Positions 49,950 to 58,812 of a stretch of 64,000 nt of DNA are shown here, in pieces. The first letter of the stretch is position 1, and the number at the start of each line of letters is the position of its first letter. The translations under genes were made by a program, and so were the position numbers. The notes under the pieces were generated by a model, which made no database searches, was not told the origin of the DNA, and saw nothing but the letters and a program-made list of their open reading frames with translations. This DNA comes from Paenibacillus sp. SZ31. GTDB taxonomy: Bacteria > Bacillota > Bacilli > Paenibacillales > Paenibacillaceae. The stretch covers positions 186,001-250,000 of the forward strand of contig NZ_JABBEA010000007.1 in the NCBI RefSeq assembly GCF_012912005.1. The letters are read 5' to 3'.

Positions 49950-50630
49950 CTACGTGCTATACAACTGCTCCAGTTCGATTAAGCGATCCTTAATCCGCTG
50001 CGGAATAATGTCAAACAACTGGTCCCAAGTCATGAACATTTCCGGTTTCAACAGATACTCTTCGAACTCCATGGAAGGCACGAACGCCTTGGTCTGCAGA
50101 TAACTCGTTACCTGGGCATCAATCTGTTCATTCGTTTCATAATACCCACGGAATAAATCATTCACGAGCAACCCATCACATCCGGCTTTGGTACCTGCGG
50201 CACTATATAAGTCTGGCAATAATTCAAACACAACTGGCAGCGGTGAGAAAGCGTGCTTGCCAGGCTGTGAATACAGACATACATGACGTCCAACCACATT
50301 AACTCGATCCTTCAGCAATCCCCGCAGCACTTTACCATGAAAGCTGGCTTCACAGTCTACAACTTCACCGTCATGACCCACATATATCCACACATGTTCC
50401 ATCTCATACAGATGTCCGATCTCATAATCCCACCAGATCGCAAACTCAATTACATATTGAACTGCTTCAGCCGGGAATTGAATATCCCTCTTGAACGAAG
50501 GCGAAGGTCCTGAACGATCCAACACAGAAACGCCAACAAAATCCGGATAGAAGGGTTCGTTCCGGTCAAACATCAATACAGGTGCATAACGCATTGCAGT
50601 TTCTAGCATTTCCGTTTCGGACATTGTCAT
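49950..50630 (-). CDS. Vps62-like (DUF946-type) protein of unknown function
   Basis: A 226-residue protein without signal or membrane segment. YAPVLMFDRNEPFYPDFVGV at the N-terminus and WWDYEIGHLYEMEHVWIYVG ... VDCEASFHGK in the middle resemble the Vps62 family, where an APxL-D-E-xxxP motif is followed by an H-E-D-W-E strand and S-x-HG. The aromatic-acidic cluster could bind a metal or sugar. ATG 50630 lies 8 bases after GGGGGA. Similarity is by eye and moderate. Confidence 0.65.
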   Translation of the reverse strand: MTMSETEMLETAMRYAPVLMFDRNEPFYPDFVGVSVLDRSGPSPSFKRDIQFPAEAVQYVIEFAIWWDYEIGHLYEMEHVWIYVGHDGEVVDCEASFHGKVLRGLLKDRVNVVGRHVCLYSQPGKHAFSPLPVVFELLPDLYSAAGTKAGCDGLLVNDLFRGYYETNEQIDAQVTSYLQTKAFVPSMEFEEYLLKPEMFMTWDQLFDIIPQRIKDRLIELEQLYST

Positions 50631-50704
50631 GGATGGTATCCCCCATTTTCATCGATGTTACAACTATATTAACAGAGAATTGTATAAGTGTTAACGTATA
50701 GAAT

Positions 50705-50739
50705 AAGCCCACAACTGGATAAGTTCCAGCTGCAGGCTT
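50705..50739 (-). terminator. probable terminator of the cupin gene
   Basis: Imperfect arms AAGCCTGCAGCTGGA / TCCAGTTGTGGGCTT on the minus strand; the following sequence is only moderately T-rich. Confidence 0.55.
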
Positions 50740-50769
50740 GAATGGTTCTATTTTATTAGAGAGCTGCTC

Positions 50770-51363
50770 CTATTCTCTAGATCCTTTTGTTGGTTTGAGT
50801 GCATTGGATGGTTGGGTAGACAGGTCAGAAACAGCAGTATCGCACCCTATTGGAGGACCCAGGATGGCATCATTTTTAATGGATGCAACGGCTCTGGCAT
50901 ACGCCTCTTCATCCAAACAGTACGCGCGGTGAGCCACCTCCGGCGGTGTAGCTGCCAAGAAGTCCGCTCCAAACACAATATCAGGCGTTGGTTGATCAAA
51001 GATAGTTAATACATATACATCATCTGTCTCAGCGACAAACCAGTGAAACCAACCTTTCGGAAATACAACAACCTGACCTGGTTTCAGACGATATGTCAAT
51101 CGTTCACGCGTAAACGGATTGAATACTGACGCTGTAATTTCACCGGTGATGACCACAACCATCTCCGTGACATTGGTGTGCCAGTGCGGCTGCACAATAA
51201 TTCCTTTACTTAAGTACACGTTGAAGAAACCATTTGCAATGGTCGGCAGCTGTTCTCCAAACAACTGGGTTATATAGTTGCGTGAATCCCTCTGATAATT
51301 GACAACTGCATTAGAATCGGCAGCTAACGGAACATTCGGAGCTTGCAAAATCGGATCAATCAT
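50770..51363 (-). CDS. cupin domain protein (germin/oxalate-decarboxylase-like)
   Basis: A 197-residue single-cupin protein. Motif 1 is QPHWHTNVTEMVVVITGE (His-x-His ... Glu, metal ligands) and motif 2 is PGQVVVFPKGWFHWFV. The layout matches mono-cupins related to oxalate decarboxylase and spore coat cupins (YxaG/CotN-like). A C-terminal tail (about 150-197) is unique. Substrate unknown. ATG 51363 follows AAGGAGGAG. Confidence 0.85.
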   Translation of the reverse strand: MIDPILQAPNVPLAADSNAVVNYQRDSRNYITQLFGEQLPTIANGFFNVYLSKGIIVQPHWHTNVTEMVVVITGEITASVFNPFTRERLTYRLKPGQVVVFPKGWFHWFVAETDDVYVLTIFDQPTPDIVFGADFLAATPPEVAHRAYCLDEEAYARAVASIKNDAILGPPIGCDTAVSDLSTQPSNALKPTKGSRE

Positions 51364-51605
51364 ACGGTTATTTCTCCTCCTTGGGCATACATCTCATTGT
51401 TGTACTGTATGCCGAGGAAATGCGACTCATACCTGTGTACTTAGACATCGTTCATTTTAATAAAAGTATTCAAGCGAGTCAGACTCTATCTCAAAATGGA
51501 AGTCTCTGAATGGCTTTGATATAATTCATCTATTATTAGTTCTTCAGAATACTTCGTTTACAAGTTAGCTTAGCATCGATTGGTGCAGAACGAAAGGAGC
51601 ATAAC

Positions 51606-53144
51606 ATGATCCCCAAGGTTGGAGATGTGTACTGCGTATACGTCGAAAAATTACAACAATATGCCGCCTGCCAGGTAACTGGCCTGAAAGAAACGGAGGG
51701 TAAAACTTCCGACACGCTTGCCTCAGTTCTTCAATTGGATTGGACTGGTGATCAACTGCCTAATGAAATGCAGCTTCATCAGATGAAGCCACTGATCTGT
51801 AATTTTTATTTTTGGAATGATCGAGTTGACCATAGTTTCCTGAATGCTAATGTTCCTTCACAATATGTGCTTGCAGGCAATATCTCGCCTCTCTATACCG
51901 AGGAAACGAATACGTATGGCGGAGGCTGGCCAATCGGAGAAAAGCTCTATCTCCAGCGTGAATGGGAAGGTATCGATGCGATCCGAAGAGAACAGTTCAA
52001 ACAAGCTGCGGATGATGACGAAGAAATCATGATTGGCGATCGTGTAATGCGGCGAAGTACGAGCACAATCCGCGATTTCAGCCCTAAGTCTGAGGAAGAT
52101 ATAACCGAACTCACAAAGCTACCCTGTCTAACACATATTGAAATGAATGGATATACGGAATCGATCTTTTCATTTATAGAGGACAATCCGTTCATTAATG
52201 AACTTCATATCGTAGATCATGGTCAAACGAAACTGGATATCAGCAAGAGCCACCTGACCAAACTTATTGTGGATGTCAGCGGGTTGGAGCGGTTAATTTT
52301 GAACACGAAGATGACGAGTCTGAACTTCACAGGAGAGCTGTCCCCTGATCTTCATATCGTAGCTCATGAAGATGGTAAATGCATCACTCTGAATGTCCCA
52401 GTGGACTTGCCACAGGTTACTGGTATTTCGCGACTTGAAGGTCTGTATATCAGAGATATCACGGAACTCAATCTGGAGCCAATTGTGCAGTACTATCCTG
52501 AGCTTTCAGAATTACGATTGTGGGGCAAACCCGGCAATGTATCCCATATAGAAACGATTCAGCATTTGGCGAATTTGCAAACCTTCACTACATATGACCT
52601 GTTCGGCTTCGACGGTGATCAATTCCCTGATCCAGAGCAGCTTCCCGAATTGGCTACGCTGTGGCTAACCAGCCTGCCTGCCGACGCAGCCAAATCGATC
52701 AAAACAAAATTTAAAAAACTTGCTGCTGCCGGACTTGATGTGGAGATCACCAAAGCACGCAAACCGGAATGGCTTGCCGAGAACCTGAACAATCCGTTTC
52801 GGGATTGGCATGGAAGGGACCACATCAAGGCAGCACACGCAAAAAAAGCAGCTCATTTGTACAAGCAGTGCTTGAAGGAAATTCGTCAATTAAGTCAAGG
52901 TCCAATGGATCAGGAGTCTATACACAAGCAGCTCGTCTCCATGGTTGAAAACTACACCCAGACCTTCAACAAGATGGATGCGAAGACCGGCTTTATTGAA
53001 ACCGTTGAGCGGGAAGAGATTTATGTTGTTCTAACGGAGCTACTGGATCAGTTGAATGAGCAATTGGAACTGCGTCAAGATGATTCAGTTAAGGTTAATC
53101 ACGAGGGATTATTTGAGGTATTTGATCGTTTGAGGGATTTCTAG
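51606..53144 (+). CDS. leucine-rich-repeat protein with unknown N-terminal domain
   Basis: A 512-residue cytoplasmic protein. Residues 1-110 (PKVGDVYCVYVEKLQQYAACQV...) look like a small beta-barrel similar in outline to Imm26-type domains; weak call. Residues 165-385 form irregular leucine-rich repeats (LTKLPCLTHIEMNGY, INELHIVDHG, LTKLIVDVSGLERLIL, LSELRLWGKPG, LATLWLTSLP). Residues 395-512 are helical with KAAHAKKAAHLYKQCLKEIR and may be a coiled coil. Related proteins are sometimes labelled gliding-motility proteins without proof. Real function unknown. Terminator follows directly. Confidence 0.72.
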   Translation: MIPKVGDVYCVYVEKLQQYAACQVTGLKETEGKTSDTLASVLQLDWTGDQLPNEMQLHQMKPLICNFYFWNDRVDHSFLNANVPSQYVLAGNISPLYTEETNTYGGGWPIGEKLYLQREWEGIDAIRREQFKQAADDDEEIMIGDRVMRRSTSTIRDFSPKSEEDITELTKLPCLTHIEMNGYTESIFSFIEDNPFINELHIVDHGQTKLDISKSHLTKLIVDVSGLERLILNTKMTSLNFTGELSPDLHIVAHEDGKCITLNVPVDLPQVTGISRLEGLYIRDITELNLEPIVQYYPELSELRLWGKPGNVSHIETIQHLANLQTFTTYDLFGFDGDQFPDPEQLPELATLWLTSLPADAAKSIKTKFKKLAAAGLDVEITKARKPEWLAENLNNPFRDWHGRDHIKAAHAKKAAHLYKQCLKEIRQLSQGPMDQESIHKQLVSMVENYTQTFNKMDAKTGFIETVEREEIYVVLTELLDQLNEQLELRQDDSVKVNHEGLFEVFDRLRDF

Positions 53145-53158
53145 ATTCTAAATTGATA

Positions 53159-53199
53159 AGAGTTAAGCCTGACTCCATAGGAATCAGGCTTAACTCTTT
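53159..53199. terminator. bidirectional terminator between the LRR gene and the zinc-ribbon operon
   Basis: AGAGTTAAGCCTGACTCC / GGAATCAGGCTTAACTCT with a 3-base loop, followed by TTTCTC on the plus strand. Confidence 0.88.
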
Positions 53200-53221
53200 C
53201 TCGTATCCACCCTGAATCATT

Positions 53222-53707
53222 TTACGTTGCTACAACTGTTGTTCCACAATACTCGCAGTCCGTTGATTGCTTGGGAAGCACTTTTGCCTTCGCCCCACAT
53301 CCTGGGCAACTCACTGAAATTGGCCTTTGTGGCTCTTCAACTCTTTGTTCGACTTCCTCTTCAGTGTTTTCCTTATCTGAAAAATTGATCTCTGTATAAT
53401 TAATTGTATTATGACTGCTGTAACTCACGGTATTGCTATTGTAACTTGAATACGTATGCGGATTCTCATTTTCGCGATCAAGATGACCTCCGTAGTCTCC
53501 CCCATAAAACTTGCGTTCCGGGACACGCTTTTTCTTAACACGTTTTTTCCTAAGCAATTTAATACCAAAAAACAAAAATAAAAATTCAACTATAATAACT
53601 ACAATTATGCCAAAAAGATCACCACTTTTGTGATTGTCTGCATTGAAAAAAGCAATGGGTATGCCAATTGCATACACCATAAAAATGAGCCCGAAAAACT
53701 TCCTCAA
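53222..53707 (-). CDS. small membrane protein with C-terminal zinc ribbon (paralogue A)
   Basis: A 161-residue protein. Two N-terminal membrane segments (about 4-22 and 30-50), a basic stretch (LLRKKRVKKKRV), a Tyr/Ser/Asn-rich linker and a C-terminal zinc ribbon CPGCGAKAKVL...CEYCGTTVVA. The ribbon is nearly the same as in the next gene upstream, so the two are paralogues. Start is TTG 53707, 7 bases after GGAGG. Last gene of the SPFH operon; function unknown. Confidence 0.75.
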   Translation of the reverse strand: MRKFFGLIFMVYAIGIPIAFFNADNHKSGDLFGIIVVIIVEFLFLFFGIKLLRKKRVKKKRVPERKFYGGDYGGHLDRENENPHTYSSYNSNTVSYSSHNTINYTEINFSDKENTEEEVEQRVEEPQRPISVSCPGCGAKAKVLPKQSTDCEYCGTTVVAT

Positions 53708-53799
53708 TTTGATTCCTCCCAAACAAACTCTACGCCTAGCCGACACACTACAAGTATCCGTCCGCTAAAACTGTTAAAGTCTATTTATGTTAGCTACGA

Positions 53800-54174
53800 C
53801 TACGAAATCCTCATCGTTGTTCCGCAATACTCACAATCCGCAGACAAAGTAGGATATACCTTTACCTTGGCTCCACACCCTGAACAATTCACGGCTACAG
53901 ATTCTTGAGGTTCATCTTTCTCTTCATATTTCTCATTACGCTGATCTTGGTAATATTGCTTATCATTAGAATTGTGATGGTATTGATCGGTGTTAGAACG
54001 AGATTTAGGTCGACCACACATTTTAATTCCCGTAACAAGTACGATAACCCCTGGTATAAAAAACACAATTGTACTAAAAATGGCCATCTCCGTTCCTTCA
54101 GACAGCATGATTAAAGAGAACAGGATCGTCAGACACGAAATGATAATTAATATAATTCCAAAAAATCTTTTCAC
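53800..54174 (-). CDS. small membrane protein with C-terminal zinc ribbon (paralogue B)
   Basis: A 124-residue protein. Two N-terminal membrane segments (IILIIISCLTILFSLIML and IFSTIVFFIPGVIVLVTGI), a polar linker rich in His/Asn/Gln, and a C-terminal zinc ribbon CSGCGAKVKVY...CEYCGTTMRIS. The GTG start at 54174 lies 7 bases after GGAGG. It begins 18 bases after the stop of the 246-residue membrane protein. Confidence 0.78.
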   Translation of the reverse strand: MKRFFGIILIIISCLTILFSLIMLSEGTEMAIFSTIVFFIPGVIVLVTGIKMCGRPKSRSNTDQYHHNSNDKQYYQDQRNEKYEEKDEPQESVAVNCSGCGAKVKVYPTLSADCEYCGTTMRIS

Positions 54175-54192
54175 GGCATTTCCTCCAGCAAT

Positions 54193-54933
54193 TTATGATT
54201 TGCTTGTCATGATCTGTTGATTTCGCTCTTTCAAACGGAACTTTAACTGGGATAGTTGCGAAGCAAAACGTTCACTATTTACCAATTCCCCTGCTTCGTA
54301 CTGATTTGCAAGCTCACTGTTCATCAATTCAATGTCCAGCAAGATCTGGCGGTCATTTTTCTCAAAGGAATCCGGAGTAATTGGGTCACTATACTTTACA
54401 AGTTCAATTAATGATTGAACGGTTTTGCGCTCCTCTTCCACAGTTAGGACGGGATGTTGCACCATGGTATGAAGCAATTGCTGTAAAGCTTTTTCGATTA
54501 ATTGTAAGTTTGTGATTTTTGTATGTTCATCTGTTTCATGACGGCGCGCACTTTGAATATAGATCATAATGATTCCGCACAAAATAATTGCGATCGCAAT
54601 CGTTAACGTGTGTAACAATACGAACCAGCGAAGCGCATGATCTGCTGAACCTGTTAACAACGTGTAGATCATCACACAAATCAGATAAATACCCAATACT
54701 ACACCTAAAGCTGTGTAACCTGGAACAAACCGTTTAAACCGATCCATATTTTGCATGATGAACCGCGCGTAGATCCAAATAGCCGTAATCGCTACATAAG
54801 AAGCAACGAGATTCATCCAAAAAGAAAACGACAGAAGCGCATGATTAAACAGCGTAAAAGAAACGATTGACGATACTAACATGCATATTAAATAGACGAC
54901 ATCCAAAATCAAGAGATTGCTCCGTTTTACCAT
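54193..54933 (-). CDS. membrane protein in the SPFH operon, unknown function
   Basis: A 246-residue protein. Four hydrophobic segments in the first 135 residues (LLILDVVYLICMLVSSIVSF, FWMNLVASYVAITAIWIYA, GVVLGIYLICVMIYTLL, LTIAIAIILCGIIMIYI). The remaining 110 residues are a charged helical domain probably in the cytoplasm. ATG 54933 is 2 bases after the stop of the SPFH gene, with the Shine-Dalgarno GGAGG inside its last codons, so translation is coupled. In position it recalls the membrane partners of Bacillus YdjI; homology was not established. Confidence 0.78.
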   Translation of the reverse strand: MVKRSNLLILDVVYLICMLVSSIVSFTLFNHALLSFSFWMNLVASYVAITAIWIYARFIMQNMDRFKRFVPGYTALGVVLGIYLICVMIYTLLTGSADHALRWFVLLHTLTIAIAIILCGIIMIYIQSARRHETDEHTKITNLQLIEKALQQLLHTMVQHPVLTVEEERKTVQSLIELVKYSDPITPDSFEKNDRQILLDIELMNSELANQYEAGELVNSERFASQLSQLKFRLKERNQQIMTSKS

Positions 54934-54935
54934 CA

Positions 54936-56243
54936 CTATGCCTGTCCTCCTTCTTGCAGATTGTTTCCGCAATCGAGACAGAACTTCTGGCCGGGTTTTA
55001 CTTCATGTTGGCAACGACTACATTTCAAGCTTAAACCTGTGCCACAGTTGCCACAGAATTTTGTATGACCGGAATTCATATGGTTACAATTTGGGCATGG
55101 GCTAGGCATCGGTTGATGACATTGAATACATTCCAATGCGTTCTCCGCATTATCCGCCCCACATGAAGGACATGCATGGTATTTGTCACCACAGTTAGGA
55201 CAGAATTTGGTTCCCTTTGGCAAGGTATGTCCACAATTGTTGCAATCTGTTGTTGCTACCGATTTTTCGGCTAATGAATTGCCACATTTGCTGCAAAAAG
55301 AGCTGTTCTCCTGGTTCGGATGATGACAATGCTTACATATACTTACTGCAGGCGTTTCCTTCGTAGACATCACTTTAGACATCTGGGACATCTCGCTACT
55401 GAAAGAACCTCCCAGACCAACACCCATGCCCATCCCCAGCCCTGCGCCCATGATGTCTGACTGCATGCTTCCTTCATTTTTGGCTGCACCTTCAAGCGTA
55501 TCAAAAGAACGTTCTTGCTGATATGTGTAGCCAATGATATCCATCTCAGCTTTGCGTGCCAACGCTTCTCTTAATCGAATGACTGAAGGATCTTCTTCGG
55601 GCAGATTGACATTGTGAATATACAGGTTGATTAACTCAATACCAAATTCTTCAAAAGTAGATGCTATCGTATCTGCAAAATGTCGTGATATCTCGGCGAT
55701 ATATGCATTGATTTCCAAAACACTTACTTTTCTATGTATTAGATATGATGACAACATGGAGTTAATATTCATGATAATCAACCCACGGAAGTAATTAATC
55801 ATATTAACTTGGTTAAACTCAGGCAGTGTTCCCACAAGCTTGACCAAAAATTTTCGTGAATCCGAAATTTTCATTCCCATTTGTCCAAATGTTCTTACGG
55901 GAACAATAATATTATACTTGGGATCCTGGATCTGAATCGGATTCGCCGTTCCCCATTTAACGTCCAATGCGCTTACTTGATTGACATACCATACTTCTGC
56001 TGCAAAAGGTGACTTTCCTCCGAACGGAAGGTTAACGAGTCGGTTCAAGATTGGGATATTCGCAGTACTCAACGTATGCCTTCCGGGTCCAAACATATCA
56101 AGTGCTCTTCCATCCTTGAAAAGAATTGCTTGTTGAGATTGATTCACAATTAACTGAGTCCATGTTCCCAGTTCAGTCTCGGGATGTTTCCAAGCAAATA
56201 CATCAGGTGAGCCATCATACTTAATTACGTCAATAATCGCCAT
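54936..56243 (-). CDS. SPFH-domain protein with five C-terminal zinc ribbons (YdjI-like)
   Basis: A 435-residue protein of the COG4260 'virion core protein'/YdjI type. The SPFH core is about residues 25-235 (QLIVNQSQQAILFKDGRAL, AEVWYVNQV, LRTFGQMGMKI-like strands, FGIELINLYIHNVNLP). A Gly/Met linker (265-282) follows. Then five zinc-ribbon units: Cys303/306-317/320, 334/337-348/351, 358/361-372/375, 383/386-397/400, 408/411-422/425. Five tandem ribbons is more than the one or two usual in YdjI relatives. SPFH proteins form membrane-associated cages or scaffolds. ATG 56243 follows TGAGGA. First gene of a four-gene operon. Confidence 0.85.
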   Translation of the reverse strand: MAIIDVIKYDGSPDVFAWKHPETELGTWTQLIVNQSQQAILFKDGRALDMFGPGRHTLSTANIPILNRLVNLPFGGKSPFAAEVWYVNQVSALDVKWGTANPIQIQDPKYNIIVPVRTFGQMGMKISDSRKFLVKLVGTLPEFNQVNMINYFRGLIIMNINSMLSSYLIHRKVSVLEINAYIAEISRHFADTIASTFEEFGIELINLYIHNVNLPEEDPSVIRLREALARKAEMDIIGYTYQQERSFDTLEGAAKNEGSMQSDIMGAGLGMGMGVGLGGSFSSEMSQMSKVMSTKETPAVSICKHCHHPNQENSSFCSKCGNSLAEKSVATTDCNNCGHTLPKGTKFCPNCGDKYHACPSCGADNAENALECIQCHQPMPSPCPNCNHMNSGHTKFCGNCGTGLSLKCSRCQHEVKPGQKFCLDCGNNLQEGGQA

Positions 56244-56457
56244 GTTTAATTCCTCAATTCAGTATTAGATTACTATAATTTACTAAAAAATTCTTTTGCT
56301 AAATCACTGATTCTACAATATTTCCTATATTTAATTATCTTCCATCTACTTGTTCCATGTTTAGGCATTGATATTTTACCATTTCTAACCTTAATACGCA
56401 CTAACATAGTTCATTTTTCATATGATATTTTTCCTATATGGGCATGTTCATAATAGT

Positions 56458-56492
56458 AAAAACCTCTTCCATATGTTCATTGGAAAGAGGTT
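56458..56492 (-). terminator. terminator of the ankyrin-repeat gene
   Basis: Minus-strand AACCTCTTTCCA / TGGAAGAGGTT followed by TTTTA. The 210 bases between here and the SPFH gene are AT-rich with no feature fixed. Confidence 0.85.
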
Positions 56493-56517
56493 AATAGAAA
56501 GTTCGTATACAATCCAT

Positions 56518-57585
56518 CTAACTCAGGAAATGCTCTATAGCTGTAGCAGCCTCAGCCAAGAACTCTTCAAATGTAGCTATCGTTTCATGTTCTTGATGTT
56601 CAATGTCTGCATATCCAATCATTTTTTTGCTCGGATTCCAGACGATCAGAATATGTGAATATTGATCGACGTTCGAGGATATACGCAGTAGTTTTTGTCT
56701 GCCCATTTTCATCTCCACTGTATCGATCAGATGAAAGAATTCTATATATCGAATGCCTGATTTATTATCTGGCAAGTCCATTCTTCGGATACCACCGGTT
56801 AGGAAATCAATGAGTTGCTGTGGTAGTTTATAAGACTTTAATGCATGCAATTTGTTGCTCATATCATGAAATTCTTGAGGTTCAAGCCTCTTTAGATATT
56901 CGGCCATTTCTTCATTTTTCTGACTCACTGCAATCGTATACGCCCGTTCTCCATCCTTTTCCTGAATGGTCACATCTGCTCCTTGGTCCACCAGATATCG
57001 AACCATCTTCATATTATTAAGCCTTGCAGCTACCGTGAGAGGTGTCGCCTTATACGGGTATACCATATCTGGTTCATTGTAATTGACGTCTACCCCTTCA
57101 TCCAGCAAATACTTAATAGTCTTCATATCGTGATCAGCTACAGCCTTGCGTAACGTTTTGCCTCCATATTTTCGAATATCCAACCCCAGTTCATTCAGCA
57201 CTTTTATATTGTTTTTGTTACCATAGTAGGCTTCGTCATATGCACTAGATTTGACCCGATTAAGTCCATCTAACTTGGAACCCTGCTGGTACAGGTAACG
57301 CACCATCTCTTCTCCACAATATCTAACGGCCTTGAGGATCGCCGAATTATTTTTGACATTCAGGTTAACTCCATACTCCACCAACAACTTAACCACTTCC
57401 GGTTGATTGCAGATTAAGGCAAGATCTAGTGGCGTCAATGCTATGTATTTACTGAGTATGATCTCTACTTCGAGATCCATGCCCTGTTTAATGAATTCTT
57501 CTACAGCATCCGTGTCTCCCTCATATATTGCCTTAGCATGATCAGGAAGCATGTCAAACGATCCTTGATTTCCGATTTTGAACAA
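56518..57585 (-). CDS. ankyrin-repeat protein
   Basis: A 355-residue cytoplasmic protein. Ankyrin repeats span about residues 15-235 (TPLDLALICNQPEVVKLLVEYGVNLN, MVRYLYQQGSKLD, DMKTIKYLLDEGVDVNYN, TPLTVAARLNNMKMVRYLVDQGADVT). A C-terminal domain (about 245-355) with FFHLIDTVEMKMGRQKLLRIS and an acidic helix is like SUKH/Smi1-type modules in outline only. The TTG start at 57585 follows AGGAGG by 8 bases. Partner unknown. Confidence 0.82.
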   Translation of the reverse strand: MFKIGNQGSFDMLPDHAKAIYEGDTDAVEEFIKQGMDLEVEIILSKYIALTPLDLALICNQPEVVKLLVEYGVNLNVKNNSAILKAVRYCGEEMVRYLYQQGSKLDGLNRVKSSAYDEAYYGNKNNIKVLNELGLDIRKYGGKTLRKAVADHDMKTIKYLLDEGVDVNYNEPDMVYPYKATPLTVAARLNNMKMVRYLVDQGADVTIQEKDGERAYTIAVSQKNEEMAEYLKRLEPQEFHDMSNKLHALKSYKLPQQLIDFLTGGIRRMDLPDNKSGIRYIEFFHLIDTVEMKMGRQKLLRISSNVDQYSHILIVWNPSKKMIGYADIEHQEHETIATFEEFLAEAATAIEHFLS

Positions 57586-57746
57586 AGGTGTACCCTCCTA
57601 CTGTTTTATTACTTCTAGCTGCCAGTATACCTGCCATAACCAGAATAAGTAATCGTTTGTTGAGCTTCTCTCAACTAATATGCTAAGATAATGGACACCT
57701 ATTTCCACAAAATCCTATAACAAATCAACAGCACAGAAAGGACACT

Positions 57747-58727
57747 ATGAATCCTTCATCACTGTCATCCAAATTACAACAGATTATTCCGCCGCTGGAT
57801 CTGCGAAGCTGTCTGGTCAGCGTACGCGGTGAGATTATGTACGAACACTACCGCAACCAAGAGGCTGCGACCGATATTGCAAAAATCAATTCTTGTACCA
57901 AGAGTGTGCTATCCGCACTCATTTGTATAGCGATGGATAAGGGGATTTTGCCTGAGGCATCTACCCCAATATCCACCTTTTTCCCGCAGTTGACATCTGA
58001 TCCTGATCCGCGCAAACCAGCGATCACACTGGAACAACTGCTTACCATGACAGCCGGATTCAACTGGGACGAGTTCGGCGGGCAGAATTCATTCCCTCGC
58101 ATGACCCGCACCGATCATTGGGTGGATTTTGCGTTGGAACAACGGTTAAGTCATGAACCGGGTACATATATGGAGTACAACTCCGGAGTATCACAGATCC
58201 TATCCGCCATCCTGATGCAAAATGCAGGTATGAATGTAGCCGAGTTCGCAGAACGTTATCTTTTTGGCCCGCTGGGAATTAAGGATTATGAATGGGAAAG
58301 TGACCCTCAAGGTGTACATACTGGCGGATTCGGTCTTAAAATGTTGCCCGCGGATCTACTGAAATTCGGTCAGCTGTTTCTACAGCAAGGTATGTGGGAG
58401 GGTGAATCTCTCATTTCAAGTGATCTGGTATCGCGTTCGACGCAGCCTTTCATTACAGTCACTCCACCGAATCACGTAAGTTATGCTTGGCATTGGTGGG
58501 TGGATGTCTATCCGAATGAAAGGTCTGTTGCCGAAGATATTACTGCTGAAGACGACAAACCCAATCTCCATTATTATTACGCGCGAGGGTTCGGTGGGCA
58601 GTATGTATACATTGTCCCAGAGCTGGAACTCGTTACGGTTTTAACTAATGACAAACGAAAGAAAGAGAAGCCTCCACTGGATGTTTTCCCTCGATTAATC
58701 GTCCCTGAACTATGGAAAATGTTATAA
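57747..58727 (+). CDS. beta-lactamase-fold serine hydrolase
   Basis: A 326-residue class C/PBP4*-type hydrolase without signal peptide. Catalytic SxxK is S49-C-T-K52, the YxN motif is Y144-N-S, and a C-terminal HxG-like strand is GFGGQYVYIVPE. These enzymes are esterases, amidases or D-amino-acid peptidases, rarely true beta-lactamases. ATG 57747 follows GAAAGGA. Convergent with a distant relative. Confidence 0.88.
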   Translation: MNPSSLSSKLQQIIPPLDLRSCLVSVRGEIMYEHYRNQEAATDIAKINSCTKSVLSALICIAMDKGILPEASTPISTFFPQLTSDPDPRKPAITLEQLLTMTAGFNWDEFGGQNSFPRMTRTDHWVDFALEQRLSHEPGTYMEYNSGVSQILSAILMQNAGMNVAEFAERYLFGPLGIKDYEWESDPQGVHTGGFGLKMLPADLLKFGQLFLQQGMWEGESLISSDLVSRSTQPFITVTPPNHVSYAWHWWVDVYPNERSVAEDITAEDDKPNLHYYYARGFGGQYVYIVPELELVTVLTNDKRKKEKPPLDVFPRLIVPELWKML

Positions 58728-58757
58728 ACGTAAGCAGTCCTTTTATCCTGTTCGACA

Positions 58758-58810
58758 AATAAACCCCCAACCTTATGTAAGATAACCAGCCCACAGGCTG
58801 AGGGTTTATT
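58758..58810. terminator. bidirectional terminator between the two beta-lactamase-fold genes
   Basis: Outer arms AATAAACCC / GGGTTTATT with internal structure, between convergent stop codons. Confidence 0.7.
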
Positions 58811-58812
58811 CG

